Assembly (NCBI GenBank): GCA_036558745.1
Contig: DATBEZ010000003.1
Coordinates: 62,001 to 126,000, forward strand
Length of the DNA: 64,000 bases
From: JAMXLJ01 sp036558745
Lineage (GTDB): Bacteria > Actinomycetota > Acidimicrobiia > IMCC26256 > JAMXLJ01
Reading direction: 5' to 3'
Numbering within the stretch: the first letter of the stretch is position 1; the number at the start of each line of letters is the position of its first letter. Of this stretch, positions 33,395 to 42,443 are shown piece by piece. Made by a program: the position numbers and the translations under genes. Under the pieces are notes generated by a model that worked only from the letters and a program-made list of their open reading frames with translations, was not told where the DNA came from and searched no databases.

Positions 33395-34933
33395 TCACGG
33401 CGCGCCGTAGCCGCCTCCGCCCGGGGTGAGGACGCGCACGACGTCGCCCGCGCGCACGCGCACCGTGCACTTGTCGGGGAGGCGTCGCGCGGCGCGGTCG
33501 TCGCCGCCCGGGAGCAGCCAGTTCTCACCGGTCGCGCCGGGCTCGCCGCCGGCGAGACCCCACGGTCGCGACGTCCGCCGCTCGGTCACCAGTGAGATCG
33601 TCGCGTCCGTGAGCAGCTCGAGCTCGCGCACGATGCCCTCACCGCCGGAGAACGCGCCGGCGCCACCGCTCCCCCGCCGCAACCCGTACTCGCGCACGCG
33701 GACGGGGTACGCGCGCTCGAGCGCCTCGACCGGCGTGTCGCGCGTGTTGGTCATGTTCGTGTGCACGCCGCTCATGCCCGCGCGGCCGGGGCGTCCACCC
33801 TGCCCGCCGCCGATCGTCTCGTAATACACCCACGCGGGATCGTCGCCGCCGACGAGCAGGTTGTTCATCGTCCCTTGACTCGCGGCGCCGAGCCGCGCAG
33901 GCGCGGCGAGCGCGAGCGCACCGAGGCACACGTCGGCGACGCGCTGGCTGACCTCGACGTTGCCCGCGCCGACCGCGACCGGCGGCACCGCGGCGACGAC
34001 GGTCCCGGGCTCGGTGATCACGCGCACCGGGCGCATCGTCCCCCCGTTCGCGGGGATCGTCGGGTCGGTCGCGCATCGCAACGCGAACGCGACCGCGCTG
34101 ACGGTCACGGCCTCGACCGCGTTGACGTTGCCCGCGCGCTGCGCGTCGGTGCCCGCGAAGTCGAACACGACGGTGTCGCCCGCGACCGTCACGCGCACCG
34201 CGATCCGGGTCGGCGTCTGCTGCTCGGGACCGGGCCCGGCCGAGTCGAGGACGTCGGCGAACCGGTACTCGCCGTCGGGGAGGTCGTCGAGCGCCGCGCG
34301 CATGCGTCGCTCGCCGTAGTCGAGCACCTCGTCGAACGGCGCGTCGGCCAGCGCAGCGAGCCGCTCCACGCCGAGCACGTTCGCGCCCCGCTGCGCGGCG
34401 AGATCGCCGCGCCGTTCGTGCGGCGTGCGCGAGCTCGCGACGATCATCGCCTCGACGTCGTCACCGAGCACGACCGGAGGGACCCGCAGCCCCTCCTGCG
34501 CGATCTCGCGTGCCTCGGGTGGCATCGAGCCGGGTGCCATTCCCCCGAGGTCGGCGTGATGGGCGCGGTTGGCGGCCCAACCGACGAGGCGCGGCCCAGC
34601 ACAGCACGGCGCCACGAACGTCACGTCGTTGAGGTGCGTACCGCCAGCGAACGGATCGTTCAACACGATCTGGTCACCGGGCCCGACCCGGTCGCCGCAC
34701 CGGTCGATCGCGGCGCGTACGGCCGCCGGCATCGACCCGAGATGCACGGGGATGTGCTCGGCCTGCACGAGCAGATCGCCGCCCGCCGTGAACAACGCGG
34801 CCGAGCAGTCGGCCCGCTCCTTGATGTTGGGGCTGAACGCACCGCGCTGCAGGACCGCGCCCATCTCCTCGGCGACGCCCGCGAGCCGCGAGATCAGGAC
34901 CTGGAGCGCGGCCGGATCGAGCGGCGCGGTCAC
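33395..34933 (-). CDS. HyuB-type hydantoinase/oxoprolinase subunit B
   Basis: A 512-residue protein of the HyuB family (B subunit of ATP-dependent N-methylhydantoinase, 5-oxoprolinase and related carboxylases). Landmarks are ALQVLISRLAGVAEEMGAVLQRGAFSPNIKERADCS, VLNDPFAGGTHLNDVTF, ANRAHHADLGGMAPGSMP, the YYETIGGGQGGRPGRAGMSGVHTNMTNT segment and the C-terminal VLTPGGGGYGAP. With HyuA it forms a complex that opens a hydantoin- or oxoproline-type ring, or carboxylates a ketone; the substrate is not evident. The GTG start overlaps the HyuA stop by four bases (GTGA). Confidence 0.9.
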   Translation of the reverse strand: MTAPLDPAALQVLISRLAGVAEEMGAVLQRGAFSPNIKERADCSAALFTAGGDLLVQAEHIPVHLGSMPAAVRAAIDRCGDRVGPGDQIVLNDPFAGGTHLNDVTFVAPCCAGPRLVGWAANRAHHADLGGMAPGSMPPEAREIAQEGLRVPPVVLGDDVEAMIVASSRTPHERRGDLAAQRGANVLGVERLAALADAPFDEVLDYGERRMRAALDDLPDGEYRFADVLDSAGPGPEQQTPTRIAVRVTVAGDTVVFDFAGTDAQRAGNVNAVEAVTVSAVAFALRCATDPTIPANGGTMRPVRVITEPGTVVAAVPPVAVGAGNVEVSQRVADVCLGALALAAPARLGAASQGTMNNLLVGGDDPAWVYYETIGGGQGGRPGRAGMSGVHTNMTNTRDTPVEALERAYPVRVREYGLRRGSGGAGAFSGGEGIVRELELLTDATISLVTERRTSRPWGLAGGEPGATGENWLLPGGDDRAARRLPDKCTVRVRAGDVVRVLTPGGGGYGAP

Positions 34934-36726
34934 GAGCCGCACCGCCGCAGCACCCACGCGCCGAGCTCGCGCACCTCCGCGGCCCAGCCGTCGGCGACCC
35001 ACACCGTGACGTCGGGCTCGGCGACGACCGCGGGGCCGCGCACGCGCGCGCGGTCGACATCGGGCAGCGCAGTGACGTCGAGCGGCGCGTCGAGCTGGGC
35101 CCGGGCGCGCAACGCGATCACCTCGACGGGATCGTCGGGGCGGGTGTAGCCGTTGCGCCGGCCGTGCTCGGCGTGGAACGCGTCGGGCTCCCCGACCGTG
35201 AGCTCGTGGCTCTGACCGGCGTAGCGGCAGTCGACGAACGTCTCGACCCGGGCGCCCGTGCCGACGAGCGCAACGGCCTCGGCTGCGAGCGCGGCGAGCG
35301 CCGCGTCGAGCCCGTCGCGCGACGCGCGATCGGGCCACGAGCGGACGATCTCGCGCCGGCGGGGCGCGGTGAGGAGCCCGACGGCAGAGAGCACGCCGGC
35401 GCGAGGCGGCACCACGACGGCCGGCATGCCGAGCGCGTCCGCGAGCGCGCACGCGTGCAACGGCCCGGCACCCCCGAACGCGACGAGCGCGACGTCGCGG
35501 GGATCGACCCCGCGCTCCACGGTGACGCGCCGCACCGCGCGCTCCATCGACGCGTCGACGACGGCAACCACGCCCTCGGCGCTCACGCCGGCGCGTTCGA
35601 GCGCGCCACGTGCCGCGGCAACGTCGAGCCGGCCCAGATCGGGAAACGTCGCGTCGCCGGCGATGCGGCCGAGCACGAGATCGGCATCGGTGACGGTCGG
35701 GTGCTCCCCGCCGCGGCCGTAGCACGCGGGACCCGGCACCGCGCCCGCGCTCTGAGGACCCACGACGAGCGCGCCGCCCGGATCCAGTCGCGCGATCGAG
35801 CCGCCGCCCGCGCCGATCGTGTGCACGTCGATCGCGGGCAGGCGCACCGGGAACCCGGCCACCGACCGCTCGGGCGCCGGCTCGGGCGCGCCGCCGCGCA
35901 CGAGGCAGACGTCCGTGCTCGTCCCGCCCATGTCGAACGACACCGCGTCGGCGAAGCCGCACGCGGTTGCAACGGCCGCCGCCGCGCGCACGCCACCCGC
36001 CGGACCCGACAGCAGCAACGCGGCGGGGAGCTCGGCCGCTTCCGCCGCGGGAACCAGACCGCCGCCCGATGTCATCACGAGCACGTCGTCGGCGAGATCG
36101 GTGATGCCGAGGAGATACGAGCGGCAGCGCGGCCGCAGGTACGCGTTCAGCACGGTCGTGATCGTCCGCTCGTACTCGCGGAACTCGGGCGACACCTGGT
36201 GCGAGCACGTCACGTCGACACCGCGGGCGCGCAGCGCGCGGGCAACGATGCGTTCGTGCTCGGCCGAGAGGTCCGCATGCAACAGCGACACCGCGACCGC
36301 GTCCACGTCCTTCGGTAGCGACGGAACGTCGTCGGCGCTCAGCGGCTCGAGCTCGCGCCCGGTCGCGTCGAGCCGCCCTCCCACCGCGACGCGGCACGCG
36401 CGCTCGACCAACGGTTCGGGCCGGTCCGCGAACGTGTCGTAGAGCGACGGACGCGTCTGGCGCGCGATCTCGACGACGTCGGTGAAGCCACGCGTCGCAA
36501 GCAGCGCGACCTTCGCGCCGCCGCGCTCGAGCAGCGCGTTGGTCGCGACCGTGGTTCCGTACGCGAGACGTGCCGGGCGACCCGGGCCGGCGAGGCCGCG
36601 CAGTCCCGACCGCAAGGCCTCGCCCGGGTCGTCGGGCGTGGACGACACCTTGCGGACCGCGCCCGCGTCGTCGACGAGGTCCGTGAACGTGCCGCCGGTG
36701 TCCGCGCCGACCTGCATGATGTTCAT
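34930..36726 (-). CDS. HyuA-type hydantoinase/oxoprolinase subunit A
   Basis: A 598-residue protein of the HyuA family, with the ASKHA-type ATP-binding start VGADTGGTFTDLV, TTVATNALLERGGAKVALLATRGF, the second-lobe VSFDMGGTSTDVCLVRGG, HTIGAGGGSIARLDPGGALVVGPQSAGAVPGPACYGRGG and AFGGAGPLHACALAD. It supplies ATP-driven activation of the substrate for the HyuB partner encoded next. The ATG at 36726 or at 36717 could be used; the conserved sequence begins just after both. The pair forms a two-gene operon with no visible dedicated regulator, although a winged-helix gene lies 100 bases upstream on the same strand. Confidence 0.9.
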   Translation of the reverse strand: MNIMQVGADTGGTFTDLVDDAGAVRKVSSTPDDPGEALRSGLRGLAGPGRPARLAYGTTVATNALLERGGAKVALLATRGFTDVVEIARQTRPSLYDTFADRPEPLVERACRVAVGGRLDATGRELEPLSADDVPSLPKDVDAVAVSLLHADLSAEHERIVARALRARGVDVTCSHQVSPEFREYERTITTVLNAYLRPRCRSYLLGITDLADDVLVMTSGGGLVPAAEAAELPAALLLSGPAGGVRAAAAVATACGFADAVSFDMGGTSTDVCLVRGGAPEPAPERSVAGFPVRLPAIDVHTIGAGGGSIARLDPGGALVVGPQSAGAVPGPACYGRGGEHPTVTDADLVLGRIAGDATFPDLGRLDVAAARGALERAGVSAEGVVAVVDASMERAVRRVTVERGVDPRDVALVAFGGAGPLHACALADALGMPAVVVPPRAGVLSAVGLLTAPRRREIVRSWPDRASRDGLDAALAALAAEAVALVGTGARVETFVDCRYAGQSHELTVGEPDAFHAEHGRRNGYTRPDDPVEVIALRARAQLDAPLDVTALPDVDRARVRGPAVVAEPDVTVWVADGWAAEVRELGAWVLRRCGS

Positions 36727-36827
36727 TCTCGCCGCCGACCGATTCTCGACGCGGCGAGCACCGCGGGCGTCAGGGCGGCGCCGACCAACGGCGACGATCG
36801 CCGGAGGAGGCGTCCCGGCCGTGCAGG

Positions 36828-37328
36828 CTACGAGACGCCGTCGACGCGCACGTCCTGGAGCAGGTACCCGCGGGAGCGCACGGTGCGCACCTCCAGCCCG
36901 AGCGGCTCGATGCGACGCCGGAGCCGCAGCATGTGCACGTCGAGCGCGTTGCGGGTCGGAGCGCCGGCCGGCCACGCGCGGCGGGCCAGCCCGTCACGGC
37001 TCACGACCGCGCCGAAGCGCTCGACCAACGCGGATGCGAGCAGGCGCTCGACCGGGCTCAGCGCGGTCCAATTGGTCCGGTACCGCAGCAGGCCGTCCTC
37101 GTCGAGCTCGGGTTGGGTCTGGTCGGCCTCGGCCCGGGCCGTGAGGGTCGCGACCCGGGCGCGGAGGTCACGGTCGTCGGCCGGGAGCCGCACCCAGTCC
37201 TCGAGCGGGTCGATCGGCACCGGCGGCGGCGCATCGGGGGCGACGAGCAACAACCTCGGCGTTCCCGCCGAGCGGAGGCGTTCGAGCCTCGGCTGCTCGT
37301 CGGGCCATCTGACGACCACGACGTCCAC
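36828..37328 (-). CDS. Orphan winged-helix regulator with degenerate N-terminal domain
   Basis: A 166-residue protein. Residues about 80-163 are an OmpR/PhoB-type winged helix (TALSPVERLLASALVERFGAVVSRDGLARRAWP...LDVHMLRLRRRIEPLGLEVRTVRSRGYLL). The N-terminal 70 residues resemble a shrunken receiver (PRLLLVAPDAPPP, DWVRLPADDRDLRARV) without phospho-Asp or Lys, so control by phosphorylation is unlikely. The GTG start is seven bases after TACCCT and lacks a Shine-Dalgarno, suggesting leaderless transcription. It could regulate the HyuA/HyuB pair downstream or act elsewhere; target unknown. Confidence 0.75.
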   Translation of the reverse strand: MDVVVVRWPDEQPRLERLRSAGTPRLLLVAPDAPPPVPIDPLEDWVRLPADDRDLRARVATLTARAEADQTQPELDEDGLLRYRTNWTALSPVERLLASALVERFGAVVSRDGLARRAWPAGAPTRNALDVHMLRLRRRIEPLGLEVRTVRSRGYLLQDVRVDGVS

Positions 37329-37394
37329 GCAGGTCAGGGTAAGGAAGCGATGTTTCGGCTTTGTTTCGCGGGAGTGAACGTCGGCAGTCTGGGT

Positions 37395-38126
37395 TCATCG
37401 CGCGAGGCCGGCGCGGCGCTCGAGGTCGCGGGCCGCGCCGACGACCGCCTCGGCGAAGCGGGGGCCCGGACGGCGGCCGAGACGCTCGATCGGTCCGCTC
37501 ACGCCGATCGCCGCGACCGCGCGCCCGGCGCCGTCACGCACCGGCGCGGAGACGCTCGCGACACCGGGCTCACGCTCGGCCACCGACGAGGCCCACCCGC
37601 GCCGGCGCACCGCGGCCAGCTCGGCCCGGTCGACGCCGTCGGGCACGACCTCGTCGGGTCCGGCCCACGCGAGCAGCACCTTGGCCCCCGACCCCGCGGT
37701 GAGCGAGAGCGCGGCGCCGACCGGCACCGTGTCGCGCAACCCGCTCCGACGCTCGGCCGCGGCCACACACACGCGCCGCCCGTCGTCGCGCACGTAGAGC
37801 TGCGCGCTCTCGTCGGTCACGTCGCGGAGGTGCGCGAGCACCGGCCCGGCCGCCTCCACCACCGCCAGCCCCGACGCGAGCCCGACCGCGGCGTGGGTGC
37901 CCCATGCGACGAGTCGCGCCCCGAGCCGGAACCGTCCCGCGTCGTCGCGGCCGACCAGACCATGGCGTTCGAGCGCGACGGCGAGGCGGTGCACCGTGGG
38001 TCGAGCCAGTCCCGTCGCGGTCACCAGCTCCGACAGGCTCGCGGTGCCACGCTCGGCGAGCGCGGCGAGGATGGTGACCGACTTGTCGAGCACGCCGACA
38101 CCGCTGCCCGATACACTGACGTCCAT
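37395..38126 (-). CDS. IclR-family regulator divergent from leuCD
   Basis: A 243-residue IclR-type repressor: N-terminal winged helix (VLDKSVTILAALAERGTASLSELVTATGLARPTVHRLAVALERHGLV) and C-terminal ligand-binding domain (SGLAVVEAAGPVLAHLRDVTDESAQLYV...GVSGPIERLG). An IclR regulator divergent from leuCD is an established actinobacterial arrangement (LtbR of Corynebacterium, NdgR of Streptomyces), where it controls leucine genes; the same role is inferred here. The ATG is six bases downstream of its own -10 box, so the mRNA is probably leaderless. A palindrome in its promoter suggests autoregulation together with control of leuCD. Confidence 0.88.
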   Translation of the reverse strand: MDVSVSGSGVGVLDKSVTILAALAERGTASLSELVTATGLARPTVHRLAVALERHGLVGRDDAGRFRLGARLVAWGTHAAVGLASGLAVVEAAGPVLAHLRDVTDESAQLYVRDDGRRVCVAAAERRSGLRDTVPVGAALSLTAGSGAKVLLAWAGPDEVVPDGVDRAELAAVRRRGWASSVAEREPGVASVSAPVRDGAGRAVAAIGVSGPIERLGRRPGPRFAEAVVGAARDLERRAGLAR

Positions 38127-38132
38127 AGAGCA

Positions 38133-38161
38133 ATACTGCCGTCTCGAATGTTGAGACGCAA
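38133..38161 (-). promoter_or_regulatory. Promoter of the IclR-type gene with embedded operator
   Basis: Minus strand: -35 TTGCGT (38161-38156), 17-base spacer, -10 CAGTAT (38138-38133), six bases to ATG. Most of the spacer is occupied by the palindrome at 38140-38158, which a bound repressor would mask. Confidence 0.55.
38140..38158. promoter_or_regulatory. Putative IclR operator between regulator and leuCD
   Basis: CGTCTC-GAATGTT-GAGACG: perfect 6-base arms around a 7-base spacer, in the 50-base gap between the divergent start codons. It is the likely binding site of the IclR protein, controlling both its own gene and leuC. Confidence 0.55.
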
Positions 38162-38176
38162 CCAGGGAGTCACACG

Positions 38177-39601
38177 ATGGGTCGGACACTCGCCGAGAAG
38201 GTGTGGGAGCAGCACGTGGTGCACCGGGCCGAGGGAGAGCCCGACCTGCTCTACGTCGACCTGCACCTCGTCCACGAGGTCACCTCGCCGCAGGCGTTCG
38301 ACGGGCTGCGGCTCGCAGGTCGACGCGTGCGCCGACCGGATCTCACCGTCGCGACGATGGACCACAACGTCCCCACCACGGGCGGCGCGCGCTTCGATCT
38401 GTCGGGCATCGCGGTCGGCGTCGACGACCCCGTCTCGCGCAAGCAGATGGAGGTGCTCGGCGCGAACTGTCGCGAGTTCGGCATCCGTCTCTACCCCATG
38501 GGCGCGGCGGGTCAGGGCATCGTGCACGTCATCGGTCCGGAGCTCGGGCTCACCCAACCGGGCATGACGATCGTGTGCGGCGACAGCCACACGTCCACCC
38601 ACGGCGCGTTCGGCGCGCTCGCGTTCGGCATCGGCACAAGCGAGGTCGAACACGTGCTCGCGACACAGACACTCCCGCAGGCGAAGCCGACGACCATGGC
38701 CGTCACGGTCGAGGGCGAGCTGCCGCCAGGCGTGACCGCGAAGGACGTCGTGCTGTCGATCATCGGGCGCATCGGGACCGGTGGCGGTGTCGGTTCGGTG
38801 ATCGAGTACCGCGGCTCCGCGATCCGCGCCCTCTCGATGGAGGGCCGCATGACCGTATGCAACATGTCGATCGAAGCCGGGGCGCGCGCCGGCATGGTCG
38901 CGCCCGACGACACGACGTTCGCGTACCTCGAGGGTCGTCGCTTCGCGCCGAAGGGCGCGGACTGGGAGCGCGCGCTCGAGCAGTGGCACACGCTGCCGAC
39001 CGACGCCGACGCCACGTTCGACAAGGAGGTCGTGATCGACGCGGCGGAGCTTCGCCCGTCGGTCACCTGGGGCACGAACCCCGGCCAGACGATCACGATC
39101 GACGACGCCGTTCCCGACCCCGACGCGTTCGCAGAACCCGCGGCGCGCGAGGCAGCGGTGCGCGCGCTGCGCTACATGGGCCTGAAGGCGGGCACACCGA
39201 TCCGCGACGTCACCGTCGACACGGTGTTCATCGGGTCGTGCACGAACTCACGCATCGAGGACCTGCGCGCCGCGGCCGACGTGGCGCGGGGGCGGCACGT
39301 GAGGCCGGAGGTGCGCGCGCTCGTCGTACCGGGGTCCATGCAGGTGAAGGAAGAAGCGGAGGCCGAGGGTCTCGACCGGGTCTTCACCGACGCCGGCTTC
39401 GAGTGGCGCGAGGCCGGCTGCTCGTTGTGCCTGGCCATGAACCCCGACAAGCTCGCGCCGGGCGAGCGCGCCGCGTCGACGTCGAACCGCAACTTCGAGG
39501 GCCGTCAGGGTCCCGGCGGGCGTACGCACCTCGTGTCGCCCGCGGTCGCGGCCGCCACCGCCGTCGCCGGCCACTTCACGACCCCGAACGATCTGGACTG
39601 A
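38177..39601 (+). CDS. leuC: 3-isopropylmalate dehydratase large subunit
   Basis: A 474-residue LeuC with the aconitase-type 4Fe-4S ligands Cys355 (FIGSCTNSR), Cys415 and Cys418 (AGCSLCLAMN). Other matches are TVATMDHNVPT, IVCGDSHTSTHGAFGALAFGIGTSEVEHVLATQ and CNMSIEAGARAGMVAPD. It isomerises 2-isopropylmalate to 3-isopropylmalate together with LeuD, and also citramalate to methylmalate when CimA is active. The ATG has AGGGAG at good spacing. It is first in leuCD, divergent from the IclR regulator, with a likely operator just upstream. Confidence 0.96.
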   Translation: MGRTLAEKVWEQHVVHRAEGEPDLLYVDLHLVHEVTSPQAFDGLRLAGRRVRRPDLTVATMDHNVPTTGGARFDLSGIAVGVDDPVSRKQMEVLGANCREFGIRLYPMGAAGQGIVHVIGPELGLTQPGMTIVCGDSHTSTHGAFGALAFGIGTSEVEHVLATQTLPQAKPTTMAVTVEGELPPGVTAKDVVLSIIGRIGTGGGVGSVIEYRGSAIRALSMEGRMTVCNMSIEAGARAGMVAPDDTTFAYLEGRRFAPKGADWERALEQWHTLPTDADATFDKEVVIDAAELRPSVTWGTNPGQTITIDDAVPDPDAFAEPAAREAAVRALRYMGLKAGTPIRDVTVDTVFIGSCTNSRIEDLRAAADVARGRHVRPEVRALVVPGSMQVKEEAEAEGLDRVFTDAGFEWREAGCSLCLAMNPDKLAPGERAASTSNRNFEGRQGPGGRTHLVSPAVAAATAVAGHFTTPNDLD

Positions 39602-39672
39602 CCAACGGCACGCTGAAGTCGATTTCCTTGCCCTGTGCGGGTCGATCGACTCCAGAGTTGAGGGGAGAACGC

Positions 39673-40275
39673 ATGGAAGCCGTGTCACAGGTGATCGGAC
39701 GGGGGGTTCCGCTCGACCGGGCGGACGTCGACACCGACCAGATCATCCCCGCGGAGTGGTTGAAGCGCGTCGAGCGCACCGGCTTCGGCCAAGGCCTGTT
39801 CTCCGCGTGGCGCGAGAGCTCCGACTTCGTGCTCAACCAGGCGCGCTACGACGGCGCCACGATCCTCGTCGCGGGACCGAACTTCGGTTGCGGCTCGTCA
39901 CGCGAGCACGCGCCGTGGGCGCTCGAGGACTACGGCTTCGAAGCAATCATCGCCCCGAGCTTCGCCGACATCTTCCGCGGGAACTGCCTCAAGATCGGGC
40001 TCCTTCCCGTCGCGTTGCCGAAGGACGTCGTCGACCGGTTGCTGCGCGCGCTCGAGGACGACCCGTCGATCGAGATCGTCGTCGACGTGGAGCGCCGGCG
40101 GGTCGAGGTGCCGGCCGTCGGTGTCGACGAGGAGTTCCCGCTCGACGACTTCACCCAGCACCGGCTCCTCAACGGGCTCGATGACATCGGCCTGACGTTG
40201 CGCCACCAAGACGAGATCACCGCGTTCGAGCAGCGCCGGCCGTCGTTCGCCGCGAGGGTCCAAGAAACCGACTGA
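39673..40275 (+). CDS. leuD: 3-isopropylmalate dehydratase small subunit
   Basis: A 200-residue LeuD: GRGVPLDRADVDTDQIIPAEWLKRVERTGFG, the substrate-recognition/dimer segment AGPNFGCGSSREHAPWALEDYGFEAIIAPSFADIF, and a C-terminal FTQHRLLNGLDDIGLTLRH. It forms the swivelling domain of the isopropylmalate isomerase with LeuC. The ATG has AGGGGAGAA upstream. A 71-base gap after leuC holds no recognised signal, so the two are probably in one transcript. An in-frame open stretch continues upstream opposite leuC and was ignored. Confidence 0.96.
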   Translation: MEAVSQVIGRGVPLDRADVDTDQIIPAEWLKRVERTGFGQGLFSAWRESSDFVLNQARYDGATILVAGPNFGCGSSREHAPWALEDYGFEAIIAPSFADIFRGNCLKIGLLPVALPKDVVDRLLRALEDDPSIEIVVDVERRRVEVPAVGVDEEFPLDDFTQHRLLNGLDDIGLTLRHQDEITAFEQRRPSFAARVQETD

Positions 40276-40358
40276 GGCAAGCGCTCACCGCCGTCCGCGT
40301 GGGCCGAAATTGTGCTTGACCAGGCCTGACAGCTTCCTGTCGAACCGTTCACGAGGGC

Positions 40359-40385
40359 TCAAGCGCGCCGGTTACAGGCCGACAG
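40359..40385 (+). promoter_or_regulatory. FliA/WhiG (sigma-28)-like promoter of the chemotaxis receptor gene
   Basis: TCAA, then exactly 15 bases, then GCCGACAG, compared with the sigma-28 consensus TAAA-N15-GCCGATAA. Transcription would start near 40393, about 50 bases before the receptor ATG, leaving room for the GGAGGAG ribosome site. This would place the gene in a motility regulon. Confidence 0.5.
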
Positions 40386-40444
40386 GACTTCCCAGTGCGT
40401 GACCTTCGTCATGCGCGGCGGTTCATCCCGGAGGAGACCGGTCA

Positions 40445-42427
40445 ATGGTCGAGCGCGTGTTCGGGCCCGCACGGGCCCTGATGGGGCGCCTGCGCTTCGC
40501 ATGGAAGTTCGTGGTGGTGGGTCTCGTCTTGTTGCTGCCGTTGGGGTTCGTCACCCGCGCGTACCTGGGGACGCAGTCGTCCCAGGTGTCGTTCAGCGCG
40601 AAGGAGCGCCTCGGCGTCACCTACATCACGCCGGTGATGGTGCTGCTCGACAAGGTGGTCGCGGCCCGGTCGAGCTCCGTGCTCGCCGCGCGCGCGGGGA
40701 AGCCCGCCGTCGCGAACGCCGGCATCGCCGACGCGGTCTCCGCGGTCGACAAGGTCGACAAGAGCCTCGGGGCGAAGCTCGAGACGACGAAGCTCTGGAC
40801 CACCGCGAAGGCCGAGCTCGGCAAGGTGACGGGCACGACGTACTCGGATCCCGGCGTCGCGTTCGACGACTACAGCACGGCGTCGTCCGACGTCCTCGCG
40901 GTGCTCACGCAGGCGACCAACCAGTCGAACCTGATCCTCGACCCGGACCTCGACTCGTTCTACGTCATGGACGCGTTCACCGTGCAGCTGCCGAAGCTGC
41001 TCGACAACGCGGGCCAGCTCGCCGACGTGACCGCGCTGCCGTCGGCCGAGGCGTGCGGCTCCCCGCGCTCGAACACGCAGGCCGCGGCACTCGCCGTTTG
41101 TGTCGGTGTCGCGCAGAACACGCTCGCCAACATCCAGAGCGACCTCGACACGTCGTTCCACAACACGAAGGACGCAAAGCTCAAGGCGACGCTGGCCGGA
41201 CCGCTCGACGCCCTGCAGACGTCGACTGGCGCGCTCGTCAAGCAGGCGAACGCGGTCATCGACGGGCACACCACGCCGACGACGCCGACCGAGGTGGGCG
41301 CGCAGCGCGCCACCGCGGCGGGCGACCTCCTCACCCTCTCGCAGGCGAGCGGTCCGCGTCTCGATGCGCTGCTGAAGGCGCGCATCGGGCGCTTCAACGG
41401 CAAGCAGCGCAACGTCGAGTGGCTCGCCGCGATCGCGCTCGTCGTCGCCCTCTACCTCTTCGGCGGGTTCTACCTCGCCGTCAGCCGGGCGATCCGCAAG
41501 ATGGTCGGCTCGCTCCACGCTGCGGCCGAGGGTGACCTCACCGAGGCGCCGGACGTCAAGGACCGCGACGAGCTCGGTGCGATGAGCGAAGCGCTCGAGC
41601 ACACGCTCGGGCGTGTGCGCGACGCGGTGAGCGCGATCGCACGGCACGCACGGGACGTGACGGCGCAGTCGTCGGGCCTGCGGGACCTGAGCGCCCGGAT
41701 CGCGTCCGACGCGGAGCACACCTCGGTCGAGGCGAGCGACGCGTCGGAGGTCGTCACGGGACTGAGCGAGAACGTGCACACGGTCTCGCAGGGCACCGAC
41801 GAGCTCGGCATCGGCATCGCGGAGATCTCGCGCAGCGCGTCGGATGCGACCGGCGTCGCCCAGGAGGCGGTCAACGCAGTGGACGACACCGCCGCAGCCG
41901 TCGAGCGGCTTCGTTCGCACAGCGCAGAGATCCTGCAGGTCGCGGACCTCATCTCGGGCATCGCGTCGCAGACCAACCTGCTCGCGCTCAACGCGACGAT
42001 CGAGGCCGCGCGCGCCGGCGAGGCCGGGAAGGGGTTCGGCGTCGTCGCCAACGAGGTCAAGGAGCTCGCGAGCGAGACGGCCCGGGCAACCGGTTCGATC
42101 GGTCAGCTCATCGAGACCGTGCAGAACGACACGACGGGCGCGGTCGACGCGATGCAGCGCATCCGCGAGATCATCACCCAGGTCGGCGACTCGCAGACCG
42201 TGATCAGCGCCGCGGTCGAGGAGCAGACCGCGACGACCGTGGAGATCGGCCGTGCGCTGGGCGAGGCCGCGAACCGCAGCTCCGAGATCGTCGAACGCAT
42301 CGGCGGGTTCGCCGAGACGGTGGGACACTCGACCGAAGGGTCGGCCGAGCTGCACGACGTCGCCGGGCACCTGGCCGCGACCGCGACCGAGCTGGACGAC
42401 CTCGTGACCCAGTTCAAGATCGACTGA
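40445..42427 (+). CDS. Methyl-accepting chemotaxis protein
   Basis: A 660-residue transmembrane receptor. The first membrane helix is at about residues 18-40 (WKFVVVGLVLLLPLGFV). A periplasmic helical sensor domain of about 280 residues follows, then a second helix at about 325-345, a HAMP domain (AVSRAIRKMVGSLHAAAEGDLTEAPDVKDRDELGAMSEALEHTL) and a long signalling coiled coil. The hairpin tip around residues 505-535 (IASQTNLLALNATIEAARA then GEAGKGFGVVANEVKELA) binds CheA/CheW. No che or fla gene lies nearby; the ligand is unknown. GGAGGAG precedes the ATG by eight bases. It points to a flagellated or otherwise taxis-capable organism. Confidence 0.95.
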   Translation: MVERVFGPARALMGRLRFAWKFVVVGLVLLLPLGFVTRAYLGTQSSQVSFSAKERLGVTYITPVMVLLDKVVAARSSSVLAARAGKPAVANAGIADAVSAVDKVDKSLGAKLETTKLWTTAKAELGKVTGTTYSDPGVAFDDYSTASSDVLAVLTQATNQSNLILDPDLDSFYVMDAFTVQLPKLLDNAGQLADVTALPSAEACGSPRSNTQAAALAVCVGVAQNTLANIQSDLDTSFHNTKDAKLKATLAGPLDALQTSTGALVKQANAVIDGHTTPTTPTEVGAQRATAAGDLLTLSQASGPRLDALLKARIGRFNGKQRNVEWLAAIALVVALYLFGGFYLAVSRAIRKMVGSLHAAAEGDLTEAPDVKDRDELGAMSEALEHTLGRVRDAVSAIARHARDVTAQSSGLRDLSARIASDAEHTSVEASDASEVVTGLSENVHTVSQGTDELGIGIAEISRSASDATGVAQEAVNAVDDTAAAVERLRSHSAEILQVADLISGIASQTNLLALNATIEAARAGEAGKGFGVVANEVKELASETARATGSIGQLIETVQNDTTGAVDAMQRIREIITQVGDSQTVISAAVEEQTATTVEIGRALGEAANRSSEIVERIGGFAETVGHSTEGSAELHDVAGHLAATATELDDLVTQFKID

Positions 42428-42443
42428 CCCACCCCGCAGTGCG

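Noticed and set aside
32725..33528. Minus-strand frame containing AASLRARPG repeats near 33.3 kb
   Set aside because: It is the 59-bp DNA repeat read as protein, and mostly the antisense of greA.
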